DNA from: Pristionchus mayeri
Taxonomy: Eukaryota > Nematoda > Chromadorea > Rhabditida > Neodiplogasteridae
Length of the DNA stretch: 64,000 nucleotides
Assembly: GCA_036245805.1 (NCBI GenBank)
Contig: BTRK01000002.1
Location: forward strand, 11,342,689 to 11,406,688
Reading direction: 5' to 3'
Position 1 is the stretch's first letter. Every line of letters starts with the position of its first letter. Position numbers and translations under genes: made by a program. Below the pieces are notes generated by a model. The model did no database searches. It had not been told where the DNA came from and saw only the letters and a list, made by a program, of their open reading frames with translations. Below are positions 24,979 to 37,000 of this stretch, piece after piece.

Positions 24979-25333
24979 GCATGAGGTTTATAAACAAAGA
25001 ATTGCAAACTATTTTGAAAGTAGAGAAGGATTTAGAATAAAATGTATGGCAGTGACTGATCTTTGACCTCTCTCTCTTCTCAGACTGGCGCCGTCTCCGT
25101 TGGCATGGACAAGCAGCTGTACGCCTCGAACAAGCACTTCGCCTAAGACGACGATGACGTCATCCGACCCTTCAGACGAACATTCGACGTCATCTTTGAT
25201 CCCCTCCTCGACCCTAATTATTATCGACCTTCTCGTAATCTTTAGTAGCCAATTGCATCGTAGTTTGTGTAATAATCAACCAGTTAGTCTAGTGGACCCC
25301 TTTCGAAGCTGATCTTTGTCGCCTATAATACCA
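24979..25333 (+). pseudogene. Duplicated last exon and 3' UTR of the MTCH gene
   Basis: Direct, apparently identical copy of 12612-12966. The 63-nt exon (25084-25146), encoding TGAVSVGMDKQLYASNKHFA plus stop, has an intact acceptor but no upstream MTCH exons, so it is an exon relic. In principle it could act as an alternative 3'-terminal exon for transcripts coming through the right arm. Confidence 0.85.
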
Positions 25334-25407
25334 CGACGAATCGTATCTATTCTCTACTCTTTATTGCATTGAGACTAATGAAAGAGTAACATTTTGGAAT
25401 ATTTCAG

Positions 25408-27381
25408 AAGTCGTCGAAGTTAAGGATGACGAGACTGATGAGGCTCCGCTACTCGTCGCTGAACGAACAGAACAAAGTTGATCTTTGATTTCTTTTCTCG
25501 GTCTAATCAATAGAATGATCAGTTATTTATTGCAGTTTTAAACGTCGAATCACTGAAAGCTGCGGAAGTCTTCCCCAACAGAAAAGGAGAGTCAGGAAAG
25601 CGGAAGCGGGAGGAGAAAGTTGTGGAGGTACAATCTATAATTCCACAAATTCCTGCCGCATATTAATTAGCCTAATTAAGGTAACGCTGCACGAAGTCGA
25701 CGGTCATGTGATTATTGTGCGTTTGTTTCCTGATTTTTAGAGTGATGAGCTGCAAAAATCATTCTAAATTATGCCAGTTTTGCCATGATCAGAGCAGTCA
25801 GAATGAATAGAGTCATTGTCATCCACCCCTAGAAGACATTCCTTATCCAGGAGACGAGCGAAGCATTGCACTCGGCTCATCTCGAAGCGGACGACTTCGA
25901 GGATTCCATTGATAGCCCGGGAAAGAAACGAAAGATACAAAAAGATCATGCGTCGCGTGGTTTGATTCTCTTCATTGCTTCACCCCCTCTCCAATTAGAC
26001 AGATAGAAAGAAAGAGAATTATTTGAATCAGAATAATAATATAAACGAAAGAGGAAGTTCATTGCAAAATCTCGCACATTTTATGTTTCATCGAATTTTG
26101 AAATATTTGAGAGGAGAGAGTTTTCCGATCCGTGTAGGACAGCAGATGCAATAAAAAAACAAAATATAGGTACATTGTTGAGTACTTCTTTTAATTTTCG
26201 GACTTTTTAAAATATTCAGACATGACTGAGAAGGCGCTGGGGTTTGTACAGAAGCAGAGGCCGATGGAGAAACCTAGTGGATACTTGAAAGGGTTGGTTG
26301 AAACGCAAGAAACGGAAGATTTCAATTGGAAAAATATATTTAAATGTATTTCACATGCAATTATTCAGGAGGACACCTGAAGACAGCGGCAGAACGGTCA
26401 GAAGTGGTGAGCGACTACTTCATTTCACGCACTTTCTCGCTGTCTGATCAATTGCTTAACAACGGAACTGAGTAATTATCCAACTCAAATTTACCCTGTT
26501 TCAGGGAAGCGCAAGACGAACGAGCTGCAGAACCTGTTGCAGATGGATTTCGGTCCTGCCGAAAACACAAGGGTACGGTATCGATTGAGAGAACATGAAG
26601 GTCATATTGATTTTCAGCGCGCTCAGTAAATGTTGTCGCTTGTCAAGGGAATTTCCGAAGAGGTCCTAATTTTGCCTGAGGTAAGCATACAGTGGGTTTC
26701 TCACACAAAGTTCTTTGATAATTTAGAAGTAGGCTTCTCTTATTGGAAATTTTTTGTATCATTTTCAGATATGTTTCATGTACACTATATAGGTCTTGTA
26801 TATAGTACACGTGAAACATGTCTGAAAATGATAAAAAAATTTCCAATAAGGGAACCCCTTTTTAGAAGCGAATTGCTGTCAAGAGGAGAAGCGCGTCGAA
26901 GAAGTTGAGTGAACCGCAGAGGAAGAGTACGAGAGGCGGAAGCGCAGCAGCAGCCGTTGCTGCTGCACCTGCAGCAGCAAGACAGTCACCATCGGCTGCT
27001 GCAGGATCTGCAGTAGTTGTTGCAGCTCTACCTCCGGACCTTGCTGCAGCTGGTACCGTAATGTCATTTCCCGCTCATCACGTCATTCCTATTGCAGCAC
27101 ACAACCGGTCCATTGATTCTCAGAAACCGTCCCAGCAATGCACGGCAATAGCTACAGTAATCCTGCGCACTGTACCCTTAGACTACGGTATCTCTTTCCA
27201 GATATCGATCACTCTCGGACAGCTAAAAGACATTCTCGCTGAGCATGCGCACAAGCGTGATGGAACCCTCGTTCAGTTGAGAGGACCGATCGATACTAGT
27301 GTGAGGGCTACCGCATGTCTAGTCTCACAATTATTGTTTACAGATTGCTCGCGAAGAGAAGCACAGCGTAAACTGAGTTAA
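25408..27381 (+). CDS. Uncharacterised basic, probably nuclear protein, 5' end missing
   Basis: I do not recognise a family. Exons that join in frame: 25408-25476, 25536-25627, 25851-25959, 26220-26292, 26369-26406, 26505-26572, about 26648-26680, 26876-27057 and 27202-27381. Visible features are acidic stretches (DDETDEAP, LEADDFEDSIDSP), several candidate nuclear localisation signals (GKRKREEK, PGKKRKIQK, AVKRRSASKKLSEPQRK) and an Ala/Gln-rich middle (AAAAVAAAPAAARQ). The C-terminal part contains TLGQLKDILAEHAHKRD. No Met is available in frame before exon 4 (ATG at 26222), and the 355-bp junction lies only 75 bp upstream. Either the 5' exons are lost or translation begins at 26222. If the acceptor CAG at 26617-26619 is used, an in-frame TAA at 26627 ends the protein early. 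The acceptor near 26647 avoids this. The overall size and basic middle recall borealin-type proteins, but I could not support that. Confidence 0.45.
26697..26862. repeat. Small MITE adjacent to a splice acceptor
   Basis: Near-perfect hairpin. CTTATTGGAAATTTTTTGTA and ATTTTCAGATATGTTTCATG on the left are mirrored by CATGTCTGAAAATGATAAAA and TTTCCAATAAGGGAACCCC on the right. Same family as 1093-1230 and 3094-3223. Its right end sits 13 bp before exon 26876, so the TTTTTAG acceptor directly abuts the element. Confidence 0.75.
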
Positions 27382-28087
27382 ATGTGCTCTTGATCTTCAG
27401 TATCATGTTTGTGTTCGTACAATACTTCAACAGGAACCACTTTCCACGTGAAATTAACAAACTCGTTTCAATTGTTTTCGAAATCTAAATCTTCAATGTT
27501 TCAATTCATGGAATTTATCGCAAGTGATACAACAAAATACGCGAATAAACATTCACAACATTCGCCCTAAGGACACGAAACGAGGCAATTAATTTCACAA
27601 TCTGCCTATAACGCGAAACTTTTCAAAACACGCGATAAAATTGATTGTAATACAACGAGGAAGGATTAGATTGGACAGGTTAGAATGTATTCACAAGAGA
27701 AACAGCTAAGCTTGCTAGTGAAATGCATGTTATCCTACAGAAATCGATATTTCAACACTCTCAACTATAGAGGTCTGCGTTCTGGAATGCTCTAAGTTGT
27801 CAGATTACACATAGTGAGACTACCGTAATCTCAAACACATCATACGGTATCGCAAGATTCAAATTTGGCTTTGAATTACAGCATGTTTACAGATTAGTTG
27901 GTATTCAAGTGTAAGCAAGTAAGTGAGTAGTAAGTAAGGATTCGGACTAGATACTTGAGAGGTCATGAACCGTATCGTCAAACAGTGAAAGTAAGTGGCA
28001 GGGTGGGTACCGTATTTCTGACTAGTTCGGTGGGTCAGACTTTGTACCGTAATCCTCGGAGGGTGTGAGTTCGATGGGTCAGACATC
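27382..28087. other. Convergent intergenic spacer
   Basis: AT-rich, between the plus-strand gene ending at 27381 and the minus-strand LAAT-1 stop at 28088. It contains scattered TACCGTAATC words, AGTAAGTAAGGATTCGG and similar short repeats. No coding exon or RNA gene is recognisable, and the 3' UTRs of both genes must lie here. Confidence 0.5.
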
Positions 28088-31000
28088 CTACTCGTCGTCG
28101 CCCTCTTCGAGGAGTCGCTCGTGCTCGATGTCTCCGCTCTTCTTCTGGTAGTAGTAGTACTGCGAGATCATCACGGCGTCGAAGGCACAGCAGCCGAGGG
28201 AACCTGAAAAAAGATATTTTAGTCTAATATTTTCATAATGCATACACGTCCTAAAGCAAACTATGATTGGTCAGAATTTTCCATTATTTCTATCATTGGT
28301 CAGAATTTGAAAAGCCGACTAAAGAAAGTCCGATTCCGTGTGACTACTACCACCATCGAAGAACCAATTGACGATCGACAAAATGCGGATTGCGAATTTG
28401 AAGGAGCCCAATTACATATTGGGCGACATGAGGGTAACCAATCGCAACTTCCGATCCAGGGAGAGTATTACCCACTAAAGAAGCACGAACCTGCAGTGCA
28501 AAAAAAATTTTTTTAGAAAATTAATTCTAAAATCAAAATGTCACTGTCAGTGCTATCATTCCCACTTCACTAGACTACTAAACACTTCCGAAACTACAAC
28601 CTCCCAGGCATGAAAAAATTGCATTCGGCTATCCCAATCACCTCAATCCACTCACCAGCCAGCCACGCCACGGCAGTTGTCACTGCTAATGCTGCCATTC
28701 TCACTTCACACGACTACAATCCACTCCCGAAACATCAACCTCCCAGGTATGGCACAAATTGTGAGATCGCCATGGAATGATTACAAATGTCCCCTCCCTC
28801 CTCCACTGAATGTGTCCGTAATTCTAGGAACGCAACTGCACAGTGAACGCTATCAGTCCCACTTCACTAGACTACTAAACACTTCCGAAACTACAACCTC
28901 CCAGGCATGAAAAAATTGCATCCGGCTATCCCCTCAATCCCAATTCAATTCTTACTCACCAGCCAGCCACGGCAGATGCCTCACGATGTACAACCAGCCA
29001 GTGGACCCGAGCAGCACCTGCAGTAGTGACAAGCAATTAATTCAGTCAATTGATCAATTAATTAGGTAATTAGTTAAGTCGGACATGACTCTCATCATTT
29101 CTTTCATTCTGATCAGTCAAAAGGACGCCAAAACGCAATTTAAATTTTTTACAGCAATGAAATGATTGCATTTCTTCCTTCCATGTCTTTACCCTGCTGC
29201 TCTGCAAACGAGCGGGGAGATATCCGTAATAGAGGCGTGCAAACACTGTCCCACTGGACAATCCACCCAGATTAATCTAGGCTTCAGACACAGCATATGC
29301 TGAATTCACATCAGAATTTTCTAGAGGTTTCCTCGCTACTTTTTCAAACGATAAAATCATTGACAAGTGAATTTAAAAAATACATCAGATTTACATCAGA
29401 ATTTTCTAGTAGTTTCTACACGTCCAGTTAACATAATAATTAAAATTACAAAAGAATTTTTTAAAACGACTCACGGATACTCCGTAGGTGAGATTGGCGG
29501 TGACGATGATGTAGAACATGAGCACGGAGAGACCTTCGCAGGATTGGCGACTGGAGAGATCAACGATCAGAGTGGCAAGCAAAGATTACATCTTCCTCAA
29601 CTTTTCCCCCAGACCTTGTGGCCGAACAGAGCGACTATCCTGGCTAACGATAGTTAAAGATCAAAGATCAGATTGGAGAACAAAGATAGCATTTCTCTCA
29701 ACCGGAATACTCCCCTTATGGATTGACAGACGCGGATGACTGATGAGAGAGGTGAATATATTTTCGTTCTCTCATTTTCAATCACTCTCGCTGAATATAA
29801 ATAGCAAGACCACATTGACAAATCAATTAATTTCTGATTGGTCGATTGGGACAAAACTTCAGGAGATTATTGGTTCAGTCCTCCTCAATGGACCTTTCAT
29901 CACTAGACGCGGCACAAACCTGACTACTTATCAATGAAATATTTGTTTAGAAAGTTCACTGGACAGTATTACTAAGGAACCCGCGTAATTGCTACTCCTA
30001 TAGTATTCGTGATAAATCCACTCACCGGGAGAATTTTCGAACAAGGTATAAAGAAAATAAAATTACTGCGGCTAATACAGCCTACTCCGAATACACACTG
30101 ACAAACCTCTCAAGTCAATCAATATGTTAAAAATTCTGTACCGTAATCCAATCAATAACCGCTCTCACCGGTAGTTCTTGATCAGCTGGGGAATTCTTCC
30201 AGAGAAGTAGCAGATCGCTGCTATCGATCCGATCACGTAGCCGACCTGAGAAATGATTAATTGGATGAAATCGCAGTATCCTAATTTGTTAACGCAATTA
30301 ATGAAAAGAGAAGTTAATCCTGTCAAAGCACTCATGTTTCGCCGACGAAATCCTAGCTAGGACGGTTCTTGTTTCCCTAGTTCATGATAATTCAGTATTG
30401 AGCTATCAGTTCAATCGTCGGACGACATTTCATACTCAAACTATACGGCGAAAGACAAGCTCAATCTCTCTCCGTCCCTTTCACTCTCTCGCACAGCGAA
30501 CCCGACAAGATCTCGTCTAAGCTGGAGAGCCACACAGTCAAGCTCCAACTCCCTCCACATCTCTCGCTCCCTCGTTCCTTCTAACCTACGAGCTTCTACC
30601 CTTCTACGAAAGAGCGTGCGAGATGGAGACAGTCATACAGTAAAGTTCAAGTCATCCCAATAATTAATTCTAACTCTGTCTACCAGACGAGAGAGTCAGA
30701 GAAGCAGACAACTCACGGCGTCGGTGTAGGACTCGAAGATGGGCCACATGGCGAGAGACCCGAGCAGCGAGAGGGATGTGGGCGCGGGACTGCTGCAAAG
30801 GGGTAATATTAGTTATTTTTAACATTATTAATATATTTTTTTATTATTTGAATCTTATTTATTGTATACGCTTTACATTCTCCATTGTATTCGGGCAGGC
30901 TGACAAGCTAAAGGATGATTGAAGAGGGTTAGAAGAATGGCAGAAAGACGAAAAATTCGACAAATGTATCAGCAAGTTTGCATTTTCTTACAAGGTGATT

Positions 31001-34000
31001 GCTGGCTTCGCGCGCACCTTGCTTTATTCAACTAGGCGTCATGATGATTACTCAGGTTTGGGCAAGAAACAGAAACAAGAAAATGTGAACTAAAATACAT
31101 TGACGGTTGATGTTTGCCAGAATTTATATGCACACCGCCACCTTATTGTCGGTACAACAATTGCGAAAAAAATGAAAATATAAAAATCGATAAATGTACC
31201 AACAAGTGTGATTTTTTATACAAGGTACAAGGTGATTGTTAGTTCCGCGCGCACCTCAGGAGGGAGAAGCCAAGTTGGAAACAAGTGTGGCCCCTCTCAA
31301 AACAAGATCCAAGTTGGAAACAAGTGAAGTTACAAGTTGGATCCAAGTGTGAAATTCCAAGTTGGATCCAAGCGTGCATGCTTCAAAGGCGCCATTTTTA
31401 AATTGGGTGCTCCGAAGACGTCGTGATGGTCTCGATGAGGCTGGATTGACGTGCGACAGCTAATTCTGTCGTATTTTTTTACTTTTTATATTTGTTTCGA
31501 TTTCGTGTGAATTTACAAATGTATTTATAGTCAAGTACGTATTCACAACTGGTTCTATTGGCTATATCAGATTTTCAGAACGCTTCTTGATTCTAAACGA
31601 TTCAATTCATCTTTCTACAGTATCTTCCATTCACTTCGCAGGTATAGCGACCACACATATCCTGAATCATACTGTAATCATTTGTTCAGGTGCATTGTAC
31701 CCTCTTCCCTCTTTGACATGTCCCTCTGCCCTCTCTGAACATCTTCGACATGGATGTTACTCACACACGCAGTGAGTGAATATTGATACAACCTTAGTAG
31801 TAGAATGAACATACACGAAAAAATATTGTTGCCCTTTATCGACTATTTACTGTTGAATGATGCCGAAATTCAAAATTTGATGAGCAACTACTAATAGCGC
31901 AGATCCCCCCCCCCCCCCCGGGGTATTCTCTTTCTCTCTCTTTATCACTTCACTTCTCCGACCACACGCATGCTCACCCATTCCATCTCTTTCTCTGACC
32001 TCTCCGCCCACTCACTCTTTATCACTTCACTTCTCCGACCACACGCATGCTCACCCATTCCATCTCTTTCTCTGACCTCTCCGCCCACTCACTCTCTATC
32101 AGTTCCCTTCTCTGACCTCTCCGCCCGCCCACTCTCTATCACTTCACTTCTCCGACCACACGCATGCTCACCCATTCCATCTCTTTCTCTGACCTCTCCG
32201 CCCACACACTCTCTATCAGTTCCATACTCCGACCACACGCATGCTCACCCATTCCATCTCTTTCTCTGACCTCTCCGCCCACTCACTCTCTATCAGTTCC
32301 CTTCTCTGACCACACGCATGCTCACCCATTCCATCTCTTTCTCTGACCTCTCCGCCCACTCACTCTCTATCAGTTCCCTTCTCCGACCACACGCATGCTC
32401 ACCCATTCCATCTCATTCTCTGACCTCTCCGCCCACTCACTCTTTATCACTTCACTTCTCCGACCACACGCATGCTCACCCATTCCATCTCATTCTCTGA
32501 CCTCTCCGCCCACTCACTCTTTATCACTTCACTTCTCTGACCTCTCTGCCCGCCCACTCTCTATCACTTCACTTCTCCGACCACACGCAGCATGCTCACC
32601 CATTCCATCTCATTCTCTGACCTCTCCGCCCACTCACTCTTTATCACTTCACTTCTCCGACCACACGCATGCTCACCCATTCCATCTCTTTCTCTGACCT
32701 CTCCGCCCACTCACTCTCTATCAGTTCCCTTCTCTGACCTCTCCGCCCGCCCACTCTCTATCACTTCACTTCTCCGACCACACGCATGCTCACCCATTCC
32801 ATCTCATTCTCTGACCTCTCCGCCCACTCACTCTTTATCACTTCACTTCTCCGACCACACGCATGCTCACCCATTCCATCTCATTCTCTGACCTCTCCGC
32901 CCACTCACTCTCTATCAGTTCCCTTCTCTGACCACACGCATGCTCACCCATTCCATCTCTTTCTCTGACCTCTCCGCCCACTCACTCTCTATCAGTTCCC
33001 TTCTCCGACCACACGCATGCTCACCCATTCCATCTCATTCTCTGACCTCTCCGCCCACTCACTCTTTATCACTTCACTTCTCCGACCACACGCATGCTCA
33101 CCCATTCCATCTCATTCTCTGACCTCTCCGCCCACTCACTCTTTATCACTTCACTTCTCTGACCTCTCTGCCCGCCCACTCTCTATCACTTCACTTCTCC
33201 GACCACACGCAGCATGCTCACCCATTCCATCTCATTCTCTGACCTCTCCGCCCACTCACTCTTTATCACTTCACTTCTCCGACCACACGCATGCTCACCC
33301 ATTCCATCTCTTTCTCTGACCTCTCCGCCCACTCACTCTCTATCAGTTCCCTTCTCTGACCTCTCCGCCCGCCCACTCTCTATCACTTCACTTCTCCGAC
33401 CACACGCATGCTCACCCATTCCATCTCATTCTCTGACCTCTCCGCCCACTCACTCTTTATCACTTCACTTCTCCGACCACACGCATGCTCACCCATTCCA
33501 TCTCATTCTCTGACCTCTCCGCCCACTCACTCTCTATCAGTTCCCTTCTCCGACCACACGCATGCTCACCCATTCCATCTCATTCTCTGACCTCTCCGCC
33601 CACTCACTCTTTATCACTTCACTTCTCTGACCTCTCTGCCCGCCCACTCTCTATCACTTCACTTCTCCGACCACACGCATGCTCACCCATTCCATCTCTT
33701 TCTCTGACCTCTCCGCCCACACACTCTCTATCAGTTCCATACTCCGACCACACGCATGCTCACCCATTCCATCTCTTTCTCTGACCTCTCCGCCCACTCA
33801 CTCTCTATCAGTTCCCTTCTCTGACCACACGCATGCTCACCCATTCCATCTCTTTCTCTGACCTCTCCGCCCACTCACTCTCTATCAGTTCCCTTCTCCG
33901 ACCACACGCATGCTCACCCATTCCATCTCATTCTCTGACCTCTCCGCCCACTCACTCTTTATCACTTCACTTCTCCGACCACACGCATGCTCACCCATTC

Positions 34001-37000
34001 CATCTCATTCTCTGACCTCTCCGCCCACTCACTCTTTATCACTTCACTTCTCTGACCTCTCTGCCCGCCCACTCTCTATCACTTCACTTCTCCGACCACA
34101 CGCAGCATGCTCACCCATTCCATCTCATTCTCTGACCTCTCCGCCCACTCACTCTTTATCACTTCACTTCTCCGACCACACGCATGCTCACCCATTCCAT
34201 CTCATTCTCTGACCTCTCCGCCCACTCACTCTCTATCAGTTCCCTTCTCCGACCACACGCATGCTCACCCATTCCATCTCATTCTCTGACCTCTCCGCCC
34301 ACTCACTCTTTATCACTTCACTTCTCCGACCACACGCATGCTCACCCATTCCATCTCATTCTCTGACCTCTCCGCCCACTCACTCTTTATCACTTCACTT
34401 CTCTGACCTCTCTGCCCGCCCACTCTCTATCACTTCACTTCTCCGACCACACGCAGCATGCTCACCCATTCCATCTCTTTCTCTGACCTCTCCGCCCACT
34501 CACTCTCTATCAGTTCCCTTCTCTGACCACACGCATGCTCACCCATTCCATCTCTTTCTCTGACCTCTCCGCCCACTCACTCTCTATCAGTTCCCTTCTC
34601 CGACCACACGCATGCTCACCCATTCCATCTCATTCTCTGACCTCTCCGCCCACTCACTCTTTATCACTTCACTTCTCCGACCACACGCATGCTCACCCAT
34701 TCCATCTCATTCTCTGACCTCTCCGCCCACTCACTCTTTATCACTTCATTTCTCTGACCTCTCTGCCCGCCCACTCTCTATCACTTCACTTCTCCGACCA
34801 CACGCAGCATGCTCACCCATTCCATCTCATTCTCTGACCTCTCCGCCCACTCACTCTTTATCACTTCACTTCTCCGACCACACGCATGCTCACCCATTCC
34901 ATCTCTTTCTCTGACCTCTCCGCCCACTCACTCTCTATCAGTTCCCTTCTCTGACCTCTCCGCCCGCCCACTCTCTATCACTTCACTTCTCCGACCACAC
35001 GCATGCTCACCCATTCCATCTCATTCTCTGACCTCTCCGCCCACTCACTCTTTATCACTTCACTTCTCCGACCACACGCATGCTCACCCATTCCATCTCA
35101 TTCTCTGACCTCTCCGCCCACTCACTCTCTATCAGTTCCCTTCTCCGACCACACGCATGCTCACCCATTCCATCTCATTCTCTGACCTCTCCGCCCACTC
35201 ACTCTTTATCACTTCACTTCTCCGACCACACGCATGCTCACCCATTCCATCTCATTCTCTGACCTCTCCGCCCACTCACTCTCTATCAGTTCCCTTCTCT
35301 GACCTCTCCGCCCGCCCACTCTCTATCACTTCACTTCTCCGACCACACGCATGCTCACCCATTCCATCTCTTTCTCTGACCTCTCCGCCCACACACTCTC
35401 TATCAGTTCCATACTCCGACCACACGCATGCTCACCCATTCCATCTCTTTCTCTGACCTCTCCGCCCACTCACTCTCTATCAGTTCCCTTCTCTGACCAC
35501 ACGCATGCTCACCCATTCCATCTCTTTCTCTGACCTCTCCGCCCACTCACTCTCTATCAGTTCCCTTCTCCGACCACACGCATGCTCACCCATTCCATCT
35601 CATTCTCTGACCTCTCCGCCCACTCACTCTTTATCACTTCACTTCTCCGACCACACGCATGCTCACCCATTCCATCTCATTCTCTGACCTCTCCGCCCAC
35701 TCACTCTTTATCACTTCACTTCTCTGACCTCTCTGCCCGCCCACTCTCTATCACTTCACTTCTCCGACCACACGCAGCATGCTCACCCATTCCATCTCAT
35801 TCTCTGACCTCTCCGCCCACTCACTCTTTATCACTTCACTTCTCCGACCACACGCATGCTCACCCATTCCATCTCATTCTCTGACCTCTCCGCCCACTCA
35901 CTCTCTATCAGTTCCCTTCTCCGACCACACGCATGCTCACCCATTCCATCTCATTCTCTGACCTCTCCGCCCACTCACTCTTTATCACTTCACTTCTCCG
36001 ACCACACGCATGCTCACCCATTCCATCTCATTCTCTGACCTCTCCGCCCACTCACTCTTTATCACTTCACTTCTCTGACCTCTCTGCCCGCCCACTCTCT
36101 ATCACTTCACTTCTCCGACCACACGCAGCATGCTCACCCATTCCATCTCATTCTCTGACCTCTCCGCCCACTCACTCTTTATCACTTCACTTCTCCGACC
36201 ACACGCATGCTCACCCATTCCATCTCTTTCTCTGACCTCTCCGCCCACTCACTCTCTATCAGTTCCCTTCTCTGACCTCTCCGCCCGCCCACTCTCTATC
36301 ACTTCACTTCTCCGACCACACGCATGCTCACCCATTCCATCTCATTCTCTGACCTCTCCGCCCACTCACTCTTTATCACTTCACTTCTCCGACCACACGC
36401 ATGCTCACCCATTCCATCTCTTTCTCTGACCTCTCCGCCCACTCACTCTCTATCAGTTCCCTTCTCTGACCTCTCCGCCCGCCCACTCTCTATCACTTCA
36501 CTTCTCCGACCACACGCATGCTCACCCATTCCATCTCTTTCTCTGACCTCTCCGCCCACTCACTCTCTATCAGTTCCCTTCTCTGACCTCTCCGCCCGCC
36601 CACTCTCTATCACTTCACTTCTCCGACCACACGCATGCTCACCCATTCCATCTCATTCTCTGACCTCTCCGCCCACTCACTCTTTATCACTTCACTTCTC
36701 CGACCACACGCATGCTCACCCATTCCATCTCATTCTCTGACCTCTCCGCCCACTCACTCTCTATCAGTTCCCTTCTCCGACCACACGCATGCTCACCCAT
36801 TCCATCTCATTCTCTGACCTCTCCGCCCACTCACTCTTTATCACTTCACTTCTCCGACCACACGCATGCTCACCCATTCCATCTCATTCTCTGACCTCTC
36901 CGCCCACTCACTCTCTATCAGTTCCCTTCTCTGACCTCTCCGCCCGCCCACTCTCTATCACTTCACTTCTCCGACCACACGCATGCTCACCCATTCCATC

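Noticed and set aside
25408..27381. Borealin (CDCA8) homolog
   Set aside because: Similar length and a basic KRxxASKK-like patch, but no convincing alignment of the N-terminal helix or C-terminal domain by eye.
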